Of a stretch of DNA of 54,497 nt, positions 18,701-26,330 are shown piece by piece. The translations under genes were made by a program, and so were the position numbers. This stretch comes from CAZMXS01 sp964570325 (GTDB taxonomy: Bacteria; Verrucomicrobiota; Kiritimatiellia; CAIQIC01; CAZMXS01). Location: contig CAZMXS010000026.1 in assembly GCA_964570325.1 (NCBI GenBank), positions 1 through 54,497 of the forward strand, in the 5' to 3' direction. Numbering within the stretch: the stretch's first letter is position 1; each line of letters begins with the position of its first letter. Under the pieces are notes generated by a model. That model was given only the letters and a program-made list of their open reading frames with translations. It ran no database searches and was not told where the DNA came from.

Positions 18701-20184
18701 ATCCAGTCCACGCTCGGGGAAAGCGTGTAAGCCACGGCCGACCCGCTGGCGGGGTTGGCGATTTGAAAGGCCATATTCGAGATGCCGCCGCCGTAGGGTA
18801 TGTTGTTGGTCAGGCCGGCCGGCGCGACCGCCAGCGCCGAAGCCACGCAGACCGTGGCCGCCAGCTCGTAGGGTTCATTGATTGCCGGCGTGCCCCAGCT
18901 CCCGCTGATGCTGACCGCGCCGGTATAGACGCCTTCAACCAGGCCGGTCGCGGCGATGCGCAACTCGTGTTCGACCCGGGCGCTGCTCGTGGTGCCGCTG
19001 TTCGGCCAGACGGAGAGCCACGGCAGGTCGGTGCTAACCGCGTATTCCAGTGTGCTGGCGCCGACGTTCCAGACCTCGAACCGCTGGGTGGCCACGCTGG
19101 TCGAGCCGACGCTGACGGTCGTGCAGGCCAGGCCGCTGGCGGAGATAACATAAGGATGCGAGGTGACCGCCAGGCTTACGGAGATGACGGCCGACGTGCC
19201 CGGCAGGGCCGGCGCGCGCACGACGATGGCGCCGTTGTAGGCGCCGGGAGCGAAGGTGTGGGTGTCAAACTTGACCGTGATTACGTCCGGATTCATCAAA
19301 TCCACCGTGCCGTGGTTGGGCGCGCAAGTGATCCAGGAGGCGGCGCTCTGGATGGTGTATTCCATTGTTTCGCCGCCCCAATTGTGGACGGTGAAGGTCT
19401 GGTCCGGGGCGTCGCGCCCTTGGTAGTTGCCGACGATCAGCGCGTCCGGGTCAACCCCCAGGAGCGGGTCGCCGCCCGTTACCGTGTACCGCACCGTCAT
19501 GAACTGCGGGCTGTTGACCGCGTGGTAACCGGTGTCGGCAATCTGCACCTCGGCCGTATGGGTGCCGATGCCCAGCGCGCCGAGGTTGGTGAAAATCAGA
19601 TCGAATCGGCAATGCTGTCCGGTGCTGTTGCCGCTTATTTCCGGCAACGCCAGCCAGGCCACGGACTCGGTCAACAGGAACGGCATATTGGTGCGGACCG
19701 CCGGCGTGCCGTCGTTCCAGACCTCGAACTGGCGCGAGAACGTGTTGGTGGCCCCATAGGCCAGTGTAACCTCCAGCACATGCGGATCGTAGCCGATGAC
19801 GGCCGCTGAATTGGTGATGGTCACGACTGACGTGACCACCGCGACCGGGGGGATGGCGGCAGCCGAATAAAAGCTGACGCGTCCGGTGTAGACGCCGGCG
19901 GCCAACGCCTCGGTGTGGTACCGGAGCGTGACCGGCGCGCCGATGTACTGGTCGCAACTGGCGTTGGTCGGACTGAAGGAGAGCCAGCCGGCATTGTCGC
20001 TGACGGTAAACGTGAGTTGCGTGAAGCCGCCGCCGGCGTGGGTGACGGTCACGACATTGGAGCCGAGCGGCACGCCTTGGGCGGCCAGGCGCGCGAGCCG
20101 TTGGGTACTCAAGCCAATCGAGCCTGCGTGAACGAACAAGGGCAAGGACAACAGACAGACCGATCCCGCCAGCCATCGTTTCAT
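12742..20184 (-). CDS. 2480-residue secreted multidomain protein with BACON-like repeats, TolB-like propeller and CLCA-like metallopeptidase signature
   Basis: Exported giant protein with a signal peptide at 1-20 (LLSLPLFVHAG) and the strong site GGGAGGGG before ATG. Domains in order: five BACON/Ig-like repeats to about 555 (recurring pattern WLSxxPxxG...YTG); a TolB/PD40-type propeller at about 558-830 (DGDYDIWSIRPDGSDLRQL); three more BACON-like repeats to about 1135; an InlB B-repeat-like unit (GWEFDRWDG); and a carboxypeptidase-regulatory-like unit. A metallopeptidase-like region follows, with HEFGH at 1647-1651 and DE at 1658-1659, the HExxH...DE spacing of CLCA-type peptidases. Later come an FN3-like unit at about 2140, EF-hand/TSP3-like DGDG repeats at about 2270-2390 and the shared C-terminal domain ending VIYRL. 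The repeats suggest adhesion or glycan binding at the cell surface. Peptidase activity is inferred from the motif only. Confidence 0.85.
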   Translation of the reverse strand: MKRWLAGSVCLLSLPLFVHAGSIGLSTQRLARLAAQGVPLGSNVVTVTHAGGGFTQLTFTVSDNAGWLSFSPTNASCDQYIGAPVTLRYHTEALAAGVYTGRVSFYSAAAIPPVAVVTSVVTITNSAAVIGYDPHVLEVTLAYGATNTFSRQFEVWNDGTPAVRTNMPFLLTESVAWLALPEISGNSTGQHCRFDLIFTNLGALGIGTHTAEVQIADTGYHAVNSPQFMTVRYTVTGGDPLLGVDPDALIVGNYQGRDAPDQTFTVHNWGGETMEYTIQSAASWITCAPNHGTVDLMNPDVITVKFDTHTFAPGAYNGAIVVRAPALPGTSAVISVSLAVTSHPYVISASGLACTTVSVGSTSVATQRFEVWNVGASTLEYAVSTDLPWLSVWPNSGTTSSARVEHELRIAATGLVEGVYTGAVSISGSWGTPAINEPYELAATVCVASALAVAPAGLTNNIPYGGGISNMAFQIANPASGSAVAYTLSPSVDWISLSASNGIIMGDTNLITVSFSILRAAGAPGGIYQGLIRLEGFHQSLDIPVEVNCYTPFFTAAAKSQRILFSANLDGDYDIWSIRPDGSDLRQLFNKSGDQTQPRLNPDGNAVLFLHHSGPITTWVLRDLASGDEEEVLLSDPVWDRSGDGWYNAQYNGRRTRIERVLLDETRTPLFQWKDQLLLCGLNRAGEICYLRRPADEFGATPSAFDPRTGKARNLMPPDGRNRQFGTVSPDGRILCHTRSKAFSSAAEVCLLPSGGGAERVISRFSEPLYYSPAFSPDGRQLAIARRQGSLTQLVTNNLNGGEGVLLSLNPQRIGAGLSWGWMMDINPLIALSTNCFTYPDIVADTNATLASFEIWNSGNSVLTYSLSNTVSWLTPVGRAGTSTGEHDTVSLRIMPYGLDDGAYTGAVWITANSTNAPQAVTVVITVQPPPSQLATLNRCTVGVRTNSGAVVDWITVWNSGGRTMTFTAGVNQAWMMMVDNSGSSTGNVNNLRLQLDSTGLPPGSYTGLVTVVAGAMVNVVTVRYEVVTSDALTPRVGVTPATLTNFTPRYLDAPAQALAVSNAGGGTLNYYLADDMTWISILPGTAADRMKSNTRQTNTFQVAYNTRSLGQGSYTGRILVLGNADTATVAVSLVVGPPNNYRLTVVTNGAGTVTLGPSQPTAGYTHGSTVLVSAAAATGWEFDRWDGPVAAPGSPVTVLIIRSNITLTAMINQRTAAFGYIRHAGTGAGLSNALITFSGVSTNADKWGNYRLYTEPGMAYGRASREGFYSLNIFTNLPSNTGTRIDFDLQPNLIRNVKAWQLTDRNVVRVTYDLYGLPSDKFSVDFDVSADGGYSWNIPTTHHIGQIGNGMRPGTNLTFAWDYGADYPGQSCTTMLVRLTAWGCAVTSKAYKIDGSFVDNARFRTYADKNNNDRYDIGEEIAGAEFYFNGRTTNEFVGLTGSDGTIKVNQPIRKQMGFFARKAIAQRPAERPGHEAVSNIMRTVWLDSDVGAREDANTNWNGVWATRTFNETTWGQAQRNEIIDVPMNHSILEWHLVIDYPAKPAVSNLIQKLHDGLEEASRFLYLATYGQQKFGMFHIVTTNASARRNADVELHGPDYSPCCANPGGIYREPDIINDYDINMNQIPDVTQNQYWVSFDWGKTLVHEFGHYGLSFYDEYQTARLPGPAWRGWRATNNYQRYPKELGFMEHETQSDQLSSGNDYPPDYLSQYVQYVGAMFSGGPGITNGDTVTDQIRGCGKPCWEDWQESLEKDVAGIPLRYISPPPGFYSEGKPSTEDRWPTMDNPVKPPYNICQIKHEQGPWTQILDRANAPATVGENPVMIQVRRDGQPVAGARIIVKGGRDGLAAVGRTRADGCLPLASIAVPCLVEAYWQGAKGSCAVKDARGGEVFTIELLSGSAAPAGQRARLPLATNQLGVVVAGSWIAGDSFTMHLYTSCELTTNPAVTAYQYYWKEVRTNPASVFKLGPTEYQVSLPLTNGMSGYVEISCLATNGQTFNSLDQIDVFSLATNDYPQGFIVTPGGRLPGLGVSGLLYRANGPVILPPGHMGGTNQLGPAMFFTLSGDYPLDSTNIVKLDFLYTDADFQGVDLASVGLYRWEAGPITREWQAQPYDMDPDKRSVAAVLTNSGVYVVLCNQSADITPPAQIADLAAMTGADPWTIRLDWTAVGNDGTNGTAVVYDLRFSTNAALSGAAWTSAYRQTVGLAPQPAGAAETVVVRLPAPDQDYWFALRAGDAAGNWGEFSSGTVARAEAVDGEGRGIPDRIINSFNLDREIPMGLDDDFDGDGLTTWDEYDHHTDANLWDTDGDGMGDGYEVEYNLDPLNISDRDLDPDGDGLTNREESDRLTNPFSDDTDGDGMTDDWELEQGLDPLTDGRTDGADSDPDADTYVNIDEYTADTEPTNSASYIRFDSAWLTATNLSLEFWSSARRLYELQFATDLPADAWQNLVNEFYGTGGQTIVEDTNSNARVIYRLKVRKP

Positions 20185-20358
20185 AACCCCTCCCGAATGG
20201 TAATACCGGCCTGAACGATAGTATTATGGGCTGCGGCTGCAGATTCGTCAAATCCGAAGAAATCCGGTGCGTCCGGCTCGCCGTGAAAACCGCAAGAACG
20301 GGAAAGCGCGCGGGGAGGGTCTGTGCTACAAACTCACCATCGAAATGAAGGGAACGAC

Positions 20359-21228
20359 ATGTCGAACCGCGACGAAATGATTCGCGACCACCAGGAACGG
20401 CTGAACCGGGTGACCCGCCACATTCAGGCGCATCTGGATGAACCGCTGACGCTGGAGACACTGGCGGCGGTGGCGTGTTTCTCGCCGTTCCATTTCCACC
20501 GGCTGTTTGCCGGCTATACGGGCGAGCCGCTGAAGAGCTACGTTCGGCGCCTGCGGCTGGAACAGGCGGCGCACCGGTTGTGTCACACGCCGGAACGCGT
20601 TACCGACATCGCCTTGCGCGCTGGCTACGAGACGCCGGCGGCGTTCACGCGCGCGTTCGTCCAGCGCTTTGGGGAAAGCCCGACTCGCTTCCGGAAGGAA
20701 CATGGCGCCTGGGTTCTGCAGACCCGGACGCTGATCATTAACAACCAACAGGAGGAAGTCATGCTGAAGCCCGAAATCCGAAATCAGAAGGAAAAGACCA
20801 TGATTTGCGTTCGCCGGACCGGCCCCTATGCCGGTGCGGCGAAAGCGGCTTGGGATGCGCTCTGCGGTTGGGCCGGTCCGCGCGGGTTGATCGCGCCAAA
20901 TGCCGAGTTCATTGGCATTGGCCACGACGACCCGGAGATTACGGCGGAGGACAAGCTCCGCTACGACGCCTGCATCACGGTTGACCGTCCAGTCAAACCG
21001 GAAGGCGAGGTCAGCGTTCAGAAGCTGGCCGGCGGCCGATATGCGGTGTTCACGCTGCAGGGCCCGTACGACGGCCTGGCGGAGCTATACCGCGCGATCT
21101 ATGGTCAGTGGCTGCCGGCGAGCGGCATGAAACTGCGCAATGTCACCTGCTATGAGCGGTATCTCAACGATTGCGGCAAGGTGAAACCGCAGGAGTTGCT
21201 GACCGAAATCTGCATTCCGGTGGAATAA
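20359..21228 (+). CDS. AraC-family regulator with C-terminal GyrI-like ligand domain
   Basis: DNA-binding transcription regulator. Residues 1-110 carry the two helix-turn-helix units of the AraC family (LTLETLAAVACFSPFHFHRLF, then VTDIALRAGYETPAAFTRAF and FGESPTRFR). Residues about 140-289 form a GyrI/SbmC-like domain (GPYAGAAKAAWDAL, ITVDRPV, GPYDGLAELYRAIY) that binds small hydrophobic or cationic ligands in Rob- and BmrR-type regulators. The ATG at 20359 follows AAGGGAAC and gives 289 residues; a further upstream ATG in frame lacks a site. It is divergent from the giant secreted-protein gene, with 174 bases between them, so it could control that promoter; this is inference from position only. 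The 216 bases downstream contain a strong hairpin and no gene. Confidence 0.9.
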   Translation: MSNRDEMIRDHQERLNRVTRHIQAHLDEPLTLETLAAVACFSPFHFHRLFAGYTGEPLKSYVRRLRLEQAAHRLCHTPERVTDIALRAGYETPAAFTRAFVQRFGESPTRFRKEHGAWVLQTRTLIINNQQEEVMLKPEIRNQKEKTMICVRRTGPYAGAAKAAWDALCGWAGPRGLIAPNAEFIGIGHDDPEITAEDKLRYDACITVDRPVKPEGEVSVQKLAGGRYAVFTLQGPYDGLAELYRAIYGQWLPASGMKLRNVTCYERYLNDCGKVKPQELLTEICIPVE

Positions 21229-21315
21229 TGGATGACGGGCGGCAATCTGTGATCAGCGGGGCCGCTGGGTGGCCGCGCCGTTCATCCCGATCAAGGGAGA
21301 AAGAGACCGGTGACC

Positions 21316-21346
21316 CCCTCACCCCATCCGCCGGATGGGGTGAGGG
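21316..21346. terminator. Perfect 14-bp inverted repeat downstream of the AraC-type gene
   Basis: Arms CCCTCACCCCATCC and GGATGGGGTGAGGG flank a GCC loop, about 90 bases after the AraC stop and 100 before rsmI. There is no T-run, so this could be a terminator or a REP-like palindrome. The CCCTCACCC string also occurs near 11980 beside the assembly gap. Confidence 0.5.
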
Positions 21347-21444
21347 AGCACATTTCATGTCTCCAAAGCCGTTCGGAGATCCGTCGCCGCTTGTTGCTGC
21401 TTTTCAATCTCGATTTCGCGCCGCATTGATTCTACGCTGCCACT

Positions 21445-22194
21445 GTGAATCCCGGCCTTTATCTTGTTGGCACGCCGATCGGCAACCTGGAAGACATCAC
21501 GTTGCGCGCGCTCGCCACGTTGAAGTCCGTCCAGGTGATCCTCGCGGAGGACACGCGTCACACGCGGCGCTTGCTCGATCGGCACGGCATTGCGACGCCG
21601 TTGGTGAGCTGCCACAAATTCAACGAGGCGGCGCGGCTGGAATCGGTTTTGGCGCGGATCCAAGCGGGGGAGGCGGTTGCGCTGGTGACCGACTCCGGGA
21701 TGCCGTGCGTGTCAGACCCGGGGGCGCGTGTCGTGGCCGGTTGCCGCCGCGCGGGGCTGCCGGTGACCGTCGTGCCGGGCCCGTCGGCCGTCACCGCCGC
21801 TGCCGCGCTATGTGGCTGGGTCGAGAGCGCTTTTTGCTTTGAAGGGTTTCTTAGCCACAAATCGGCCGCGCGCAAGCGGCGGTTGGCGGAGTTGGCCGGA
21901 TGCGCCGTGCCGGTAATCCTATTTGAATCGCCCTACCGGTTGTTCAAGTTGTTGGATGAGATTGAGGAAGTGTTGGGACCGCGGCCGGTCTTTGTTGGAC
22001 GTGAGCTGACCAAGCATTTCGAGGAGTGCCGCGCGGGAACCCCGGCGGAAATCCTGCAAGCCTACGCCGGCCGGTCCGTAAAAGGGGAATTGACGGTTGT
22101 AATCGCGCCGGCGGGCCGGGAACGAAAGCCGGCGGAGGGGGATGACTCATCCGCGCCGCAAGCTGCGGGAGCGTCGGACCTTCCCGGCCGTTGA
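21445..22194 (+). CDS. rsmI: 16S rRNA 2'-O-methyltransferase RsmI (C1402)
   Basis: SAM-dependent tetrapyrrole-methylase-fold enzyme that methylates the ribose of C1402 in 16S rRNA. The start codon is GTG. Family motifs are LYLVGTPIGNLEDITLRAL at 5-23, ILAEDTRHTRRLL, VTDSGMPCVSDPGARVV and VPGPSAVTAAAALCG. The C-terminal half shows FEGFLSHKSAARKRRL, ILFESPYRLFKLL and VGRELTKHFEE. It has 249 residues, a little short of the usual 280 but with all core motifs. No Shine-Dalgarno sequence is evident. The downstream gene follows after 114 bases. Confidence 0.95.
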   Translation: MNPGLYLVGTPIGNLEDITLRALATLKSVQVILAEDTRHTRRLLDRHGIATPLVSCHKFNEAARLESVLARIQAGEAVALVTDSGMPCVSDPGARVVAGCRRAGLPVTVVPGPSAVTAAAALCGWVESAFCFEGFLSHKSAARKRRLAELAGCAVPVILFESPYRLFKLLDEIEEVLGPRPVFVGRELTKHFEECRAGTPAEILQAYAGRSVKGELTVVIAPAGRERKPAEGDDSSAPQAAGASDLPGR

Positions 22195-22308
22195 TCGGAA
22201 ACGTTCGCGAGCGCTTGGGCGCGTACCGACCGTGGGATGCGGCTCCGGTCGCGCGCGGGCGGGCGGGAACCCCGTGCCACGCGAGTTGGTTCGCGTTGTT
22301 TTTTTCGG

Positions 22309-22830
22309 ATGATTGACACCCGGCGGCGGTGGATGCTACTGTGCCTCCTCATGGCGACCGCAATCCAGCGCGTCATGCTGTTTTCCACAGCCGCAATGTT
22401 TTTGGGCTTGGTGTGTGCCTTCGCCCGAAGCGAGCCGGTTTTGGCGCCGGTCATTCTTGGCGTGGAGCAACGGTTGGAGACTGTGGCGCCGCCCGCCGCC
22501 TCGCCGGGCTTGATGACTGCGCGTTTGCCCAAGTTTGGCAGCCGCGCGATGGTTCAGGAGGTGTATACGGTTCGGTGGCGGGCGCCGGAGACCGGGGTGG
22601 AGCAGGGGGCGGTGCTGTGGTTTGATTATCGGCAGGCGGATGCGCCGGCGGTCAAAAGCCTGCGTATCCAGTATCCGTTCAGCGTGACGGGTGAACGGGC
22701 GGCCACTTTTGTCATCAGCGGCCCGGCGGTGCGCGAGTTCGGACCGGTGCGAGCCTGGCGCGTGCGCTTGGAAGCGAGCGGTCGGGAACTGGCCCGCCGA
22801 ATGTCGGAGGCGTGGGAATATCGCCCATGA
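22309..22830 (+). CDS. Hypothetical exported or membrane-anchored protein, first gene of the partner-switching cassette
   Basis: A 173-residue protein with a hydrophobic N-terminal segment at about 8-38 (LLCLLMATAIQRVMLF, then FLGLVCAFARS) that serves as a signal peptide or anchor. The remainder is beta-rich (YTVRWRAPETGVEQGAVLWFDYRQ, LRIQYPFSV, ATFVISGPAVREFGPVRAW) and could be an Ig-like domain. No family was recognised. Its TGA overlaps the ATG of the following STAS gene (ATGA), so the two are probably translationally coupled. Location suggests an envelope-side component of the signalling unit, but nothing in the sequence proves this. Confidence 0.75.
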   Translation: MIDTRRRWMLLCLLMATAIQRVMLFSTAAMFLGLVCAFARSEPVLAPVILGVEQRLETVAPPAASPGLMTARLPKFGSRAMVQEVYTVRWRAPETGVEQGAVLWFDYRQADAPAVKSLRIQYPFSVTGERAATFVISGPAVREFGPVRAWRVRLEASGRELARRMSEAWEYRP

Positions 22831-23372
22831 CGGCAGAGCAACCAGACCGATTGCTGGTTAATATCACCGGCGGCACCGCCTACATCAAGGTGGTCGGTCG
22901 GGGCTCCTTCAAGGTCAGCACCGCGCTCAAGCAATTTGGCGCGGCGGCCATTGACGCGCACTGTAACCGGATGGTGCTGGAGATGAGCGAATGTATCGGT
23001 ATGGACAGCACTTTCATGGGGGTGCTGGCCGGGCTGGCGTTCCGGTTGCGGCAACAGGCGGGCGGCGCGATTTCGATGATCAACCTGTCCCTGCGCACGC
23101 GCGGCCTGCTGGCCACGTTGGGGCTCGACCAGATTATTCAGCCCTTCATGGCCGGCGCCACGGCGCCGGACAACACTGCGCCCGCGCCCGCCGGGCTGGA
23201 TGCGCTGGCAGTCGAGGAGCCCAGTCCGCACCGGACTGCCGAGACCATGCTCGAAGCGCACGAAAACCTCGTCCGGCTTTCGCCGGAAAACCTGCCTAAG
23301 TTCAAGGACGTGCTGGCTTTTCTCCGGGAGGATCTCAAACGGCCGGACAGTCCCGGCCGGGAGCAGCCGTGA
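22827..23372 (+). CDS. STAS-domain protein (anti-sigma factor antagonist-like)
   Basis: A 181-residue cytoplasmic protein. Residues about 10-105 form a STAS domain (GTAYIKVVGRGSFKVSTAL, then MVLEMSECIGMDSTFMGVLAGL). The DST triplet sits where SpoIIAA/RsbV-type proteins have their phosphorylated serine. The C-terminal 70 residues are an extension rich in P and A that ends in a helical tail (ENLPKFKDVLAFLRED). It overlaps the upstream gene by ATGA, and its stop overlaps the GTG/ATG start of the RsbU-like gene. It is the first of two STAS proteins in this cassette; the other (24855) is the short canonical form. Confidence 0.88.
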   Translation: MTAEQPDRLLVNITGGTAYIKVVGRGSFKVSTALKQFGAAAIDAHCNRMVLEMSECIGMDSTFMGVLAGLAFRLRQQAGGAISMINLSLRTRGLLATLGLDQIIQPFMAGATAPDNTAPAPAGLDALAVEEPSPHRTAETMLEAHENLVRLSPENLPKFKDVLAFLREDLKRPDSPGREQP

Positions 23373-24829
23373 TGCTTCCCTTGGGCTGGTCATGCTTGCC
23401 ATCCGCATTGTCTCTATCCGCCGCGGTGCTGCTGTCCGCCGTCTTCTTGGCCCTGATTATCCAACAGCGCCGTTTGCAGCGGGAGCGCGACGCCTTGCGC
23501 CAGGAAATAGACGTCATGTTCAGTTTCATCCATGACGTCAGCGACGTATTTGCCGCCGGGGACAATGTGGATCTCGACCTGCTGCTCAAGCGCGTGCTGT
23601 TCTATGCCCTGCGCACGACCCGGGCCGGCGCCGGGGCGATCCACTTGCTGGATGGGGATGGCGAATTCCTGCAGGCGCGCGCGGTGGCCGGGCTCTTTCC
23701 GCCCCTGCTCGGCGGCGCGGAAACAGGGCTGGACCGCGCGTTCAGCAAGTCGCAGCACATTGAAAATATGGTGCGCCGCGAGCGGATTCGCAAGGGCGAA
23801 GGCCTCGTCGGCACAGTCGCTGATTTCGGCACGCCGGCGCTGATTGAGGACGCCGAGCGCGATCCGCGTGTGCCGCGCTACCAGCAGGATTTTCTGCGCG
23901 TCCGGTCTATCCTGCTGGTGCCGATGCGATTTCACCAACGGGTTTTGGGCGTGCTGACGGTGGTCAACCGGGTGGACGGCCTGCCATTTGCCCAGTCCGA
24001 CCTGAACCTGCTCCAGGCCGTGGCCGACCAGGCCTCCGTCTCCGTCCATTATGCGGGGTTGCGCGCAACATTGGATGAAAAGCAGCGTCTGGATCATGAC
24101 CTGGGCGTGGCGCGGCGAATTCAAACGGCGCTGCTGCCTACCGAGTTGCCGCGCGTGCCGGGTGTCGAGATCGCCGCGTTCAACACCCCGGCGCTCGAGA
24201 TTGGCGGCGATTATTACGACTTCATTCCGGTGGATGAGCAGCACCTGGGCATTGCCATCGCCGATGTGTCGGGCAAGGGAATCGGCGGGGCGATTATGAT
24301 GAGCATTTGCCGCAGCGTCCTGCGCGCGCAGTCGCCCACCAGCCCCAGCCCGATGCACGTCTTACGCGCACTCAACCGGGTCGTGCGCTCCGATATCACG
24401 GAAGATATGTTTGTCAGCGTGCTCTATATGGTGCTAAATACTGCCACGTGTGAGCTGGCGATTGCCCGCGCGGGTCACGAACGCCCGCTTTTGTGCGCCG
24501 GGGGGCGGGGGGACTTAACGGCGGTGGAGTCGCCGGGTATAGCAATTGGTATTTGCGACACCCGCACCTTCGACCGGGTACTGGGCGAAACGACGGTTCG
24601 GCTGCAGCCCGGCGACGTGGTGGTGGCATACACGGACGGCATCACCGAAGCGTTGAATGCGGCCGGCGAGGAGTGGGGTGTGGACCGGTTGCGCGAAGCG
24701 GTCAAGGTGGCGGCAGGCGAGGGCGCAAACAGCGTGTTGAACAACGTGCGCCAGCGTCTGGCGCGGTTTGTCGGCAACCGGCCGCAATATGACGATATGA
24801 CGTTGCTGGCCCTGCGGGTAATGCGGTAA
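23369..24829 (+). CDS. Membrane-anchored GAF plus PP2C (RsbU/SpoIIE-type) serine phosphatase
   Basis: Predicted phosphatase that dephosphorylates a STAS antagonist. There is an N-terminal membrane helix at about 11-32 (LSAAVLLSAVFLALII) followed by a short coiled segment. A GAF sensor domain spans about 60-225 (AGAGAIHLLDGDGEFLQARA, then LVPMRFHQRVLGVLTVVN). A linker with VARRIQTALLP leads into the SpoIIE/PP2C domain at about 250-486. Metal-binding aspartates appear in GGDYYDF, IADVSGKGIGG, YTDGITEA and YDDMTLLAL. Start is GTG at 23369 or ATG at 23372; both overlap the preceding stop. It has 486 residues. The next gene, a STAS protein, starts 25 bases downstream and is its likely substrate. 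Confidence 0.93.
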   Translation: MMLPLGWSCLPSALSLSAAVLLSAVFLALIIQQRRLQRERDALRQEIDVMFSFIHDVSDVFAAGDNVDLDLLLKRVLFYALRTTRAGAGAIHLLDGDGEFLQARAVAGLFPPLLGGAETGLDRAFSKSQHIENMVRRERIRKGEGLVGTVADFGTPALIEDAERDPRVPRYQQDFLRVRSILLVPMRFHQRVLGVLTVVNRVDGLPFAQSDLNLLQAVADQASVSVHYAGLRATLDEKQRLDHDLGVARRIQTALLPTELPRVPGVEIAAFNTPALEIGGDYYDFIPVDEQHLGIAIADVSGKGIGGAIMMSICRSVLRAQSPTSPSPMHVLRALNRVVRSDITEDMFVSVLYMVLNTATCELAIARAGHERPLLCAGGRGDLTAVESPGIAIGICDTRTFDRVLGETTVRLQPGDVVVAYTDGITEALNAAGEEWGVDRLREAVKVAAGEGANSVLNNVRQRLARFVGNRPQYDDMTLLALRVMR

Positions 24830-24854
24830 TCTCTGGCGTAGTGATGGAGGCAAT

Positions 24855-25205
24855 ATGAGGGAATGCGTAATCAAAAGGGAGGAGCGCGGCGAGTTGGACA
24901 TCCTGCATCTGGATGGCTCGCTGGATGCTTATTCGTTCCCGCGCCTGGAAGCGGCCCTGAACGGCCTGCGCGACAGCAAGCGCCACAAGGTCATCCTGAA
25001 CTGCGCCAGCCTGGAATATATCAGCAGCGCCGCACTCGGCGCCTTGATCGGTTTTGCGCGCCGCGCGCGCGAAAACCACGGCGATCTGAAACTCGTCCAG
25101 CTTTCGCCGAAGATTTATAATATTGTCGAATTACTCGGTTTCCACAAGATCCTGGAGATATTCCCGGCCACTGACCAGGCGGTGGCCAAGTTTGCCAAGC
25201 CGTGA
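24855..25205 (+). CDS. Anti-sigma factor antagonist (SpoIIAA/RsbV-like STAS protein)
   Basis: A single-domain STAS protein of 116 residues that would bind the anti-sigma kinase encoded next to it. The core is LDILHLDGSLDAYSFPRLEAAL, then VILNCASLEYISSAALGALIG; S58 in ISSAALG aligns with the phosphorylated serine of SpoIIAA. GGAGG lies about 7 bases before the ATG. It sits between the phosphatase and kinase genes, the usual partner-switching order. Confidence 0.93.
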   Translation: MRECVIKREERGELDILHLDGSLDAYSFPRLEAALNGLRDSKRHKVILNCASLEYISSAALGALIGFARRARENHGDLKLVQLSPKIYNIVELLGFHKILEIFPATDQAVAKFAKP

Positions 25206-25218
25206 GACAGGTTGGCGC

Positions 25219-25674
25219 ATGCGGAATTCGGCGCAGACCAGTCTGGAACCGGCGGTAATCAGCCTGATTATGCCCTGCCGGTTCAGCGTGCTGGATGAAA
25301 TCCGACAGCGCGTGAACGACCACAGCCAGCGGGCCGGCTTAAGCGAGGAGCACTGCGCCCAGCTTGAGATGGCCGTGGATGAAGCCTGCACGAACATCAT
25401 CGAACACAGCTACGGCGGCGAGAGCGATGCAATGGACAAAAACCTGCGCATCCTGCTTCAGCGCCATCCGGGCCGCGTGGTGGTCGAAATTCTCGACCGC
25501 GGCGCGGGTTTCGACTTCCACGGCCACGTTGAGGTGTCCCCCGAACAGTGGCTCGACGAGGAGCGCTTGCGCGGGCTGGGCATGTTCATCATCAACCACT
25601 TCGTGGATGCCGTCGCCTACGAGCGTGATCCGCAATCCGGCAATTGCCTGCGATTGACGAAACACATTCGTTAG
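25219..25674 (+). CDS. Anti-sigma factor serine kinase (RsbW/SpoIIAB-like HATPase)
   Basis: GHKL-type ATPase of 151 residues, the kinase and anti-sigma partner in a partner switch. The N box is EMAVDEACTNIIEHSYGG, the G1 box is ILDRGAGFDF and the later glycine box is RGLGMFIINHFVD. The start ATG at 25219 lies 13 bases after the STAS stop; the frame is open further upstream but overlaps the STAS gene. No sigma factor gene occurs nearby, so its target is unknown and may be encoded elsewhere. Non-sigma targets are also known for this family. Confidence 0.92.
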   Translation: MRNSAQTSLEPAVISLIMPCRFSVLDEIRQRVNDHSQRAGLSEEHCAQLEMAVDEACTNIIEHSYGGESDAMDKNLRILLQRHPGRVVVEILDRGAGFDFHGHVEVSPEQWLDEERLRGLGMFIINHFVDAVAYERDPQSGNCLRLTKHIR

Positions 25675-25712
25675 GTATTCTTCTCTGCTGGCTTTTTTTA
25701 CTGAGGGAAAGC

Positions 25713-26330
25713 ATGTCGAAGAGTCATGGACATCATAAACCGGCCGGGGAGCCGCCGCGTGAGGCGGGCGGGGCTGCCGCTCCCGGCCCCGCTGAACCGA
25801 CCCCTGCGCCCCAAGTTGCGACCGCCCCGGCGGCGCCGGAAACACCGCCGGCGGGCGATGAAATCGCGGCCCTGAAGGATCGGCTTCTGCGTTTACAGGC
25901 CGATTTCGACAATTTCCGCAAGCGCACCCAGCGCGATCGCGCCGAGACTATCCAGCGCGCCAACGAAGATCTCTTGAACGCCCTGTTGCCGGTGGTGGAT
26001 CATTACGAGATGGGCTTGAACACTGCGCGCAAGGAGGGCGCCAGCCCAGGGATGCTCGACGGCTTGAAACTGGTCTATGACCAGTTCCTTGGCGTGCTTG
26101 CGCGCTTCGGCGTCACGCCGGTGGATGCCGTCGGCCAGCCATTCGACCACAACCTGCACGAAGCCGTCTCGCACGCGCCGTCGTCGGAATATCCGGCCGA
26201 TACGGTCATGGCCCAGACGCGGCGCGGCTACCGGATGGGCGACCGGCTCTTGCGCGCCGCCCAGGTGGTCGTTAGCAGCGGTCCGGCGGAAACCCCGCCG
26301 GTTCCGGTCGAAACGCCGCCGTCGGAGTAA
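25713..26330 (+). CDS. grpE: Nucleotide exchange factor GrpE
   Basis: Exchange factor for DnaK. An alanine/proline-rich disordered N-terminus of about 50 residues precedes the coiled coil (IAALKDRLLRLQADFDNFRK) and the beta domain (FGVTPVDAVGQPFDHNLHEAV, ending RGYRMGDRLLRAAQVVVSSG). It has 205 residues. GAGGGAAAGC lies just upstream of ATG. dnaJ follows after 148 bases; dnaK is not in the window. No CIRCE element was seen. Confidence 0.96.
   Translation: MSKSHGHHKPAGEPPREAGGAAAPGPAEPTPAPQVATAPAAPETPPAGDEIAALKDRLLRLQADFDNFRKRTQRDRAETIQRANEDLLNALLPVVDHYEMGLNTARKEGASPGMLDGLKLVYDQFLGVLARFGVTPVDAVGQPFDHNLHEAVSHAPSSEYPADTVMAQTRRGYRMGDRLLRAAQVVVSSGPAETPPVPVETPPSE

Noticed and set aside
21316..21346. 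Strong rho-independent terminator
   Set aside because: The stem is excellent, but no T-run follows; it is reported as an inverted repeat of uncertain role.
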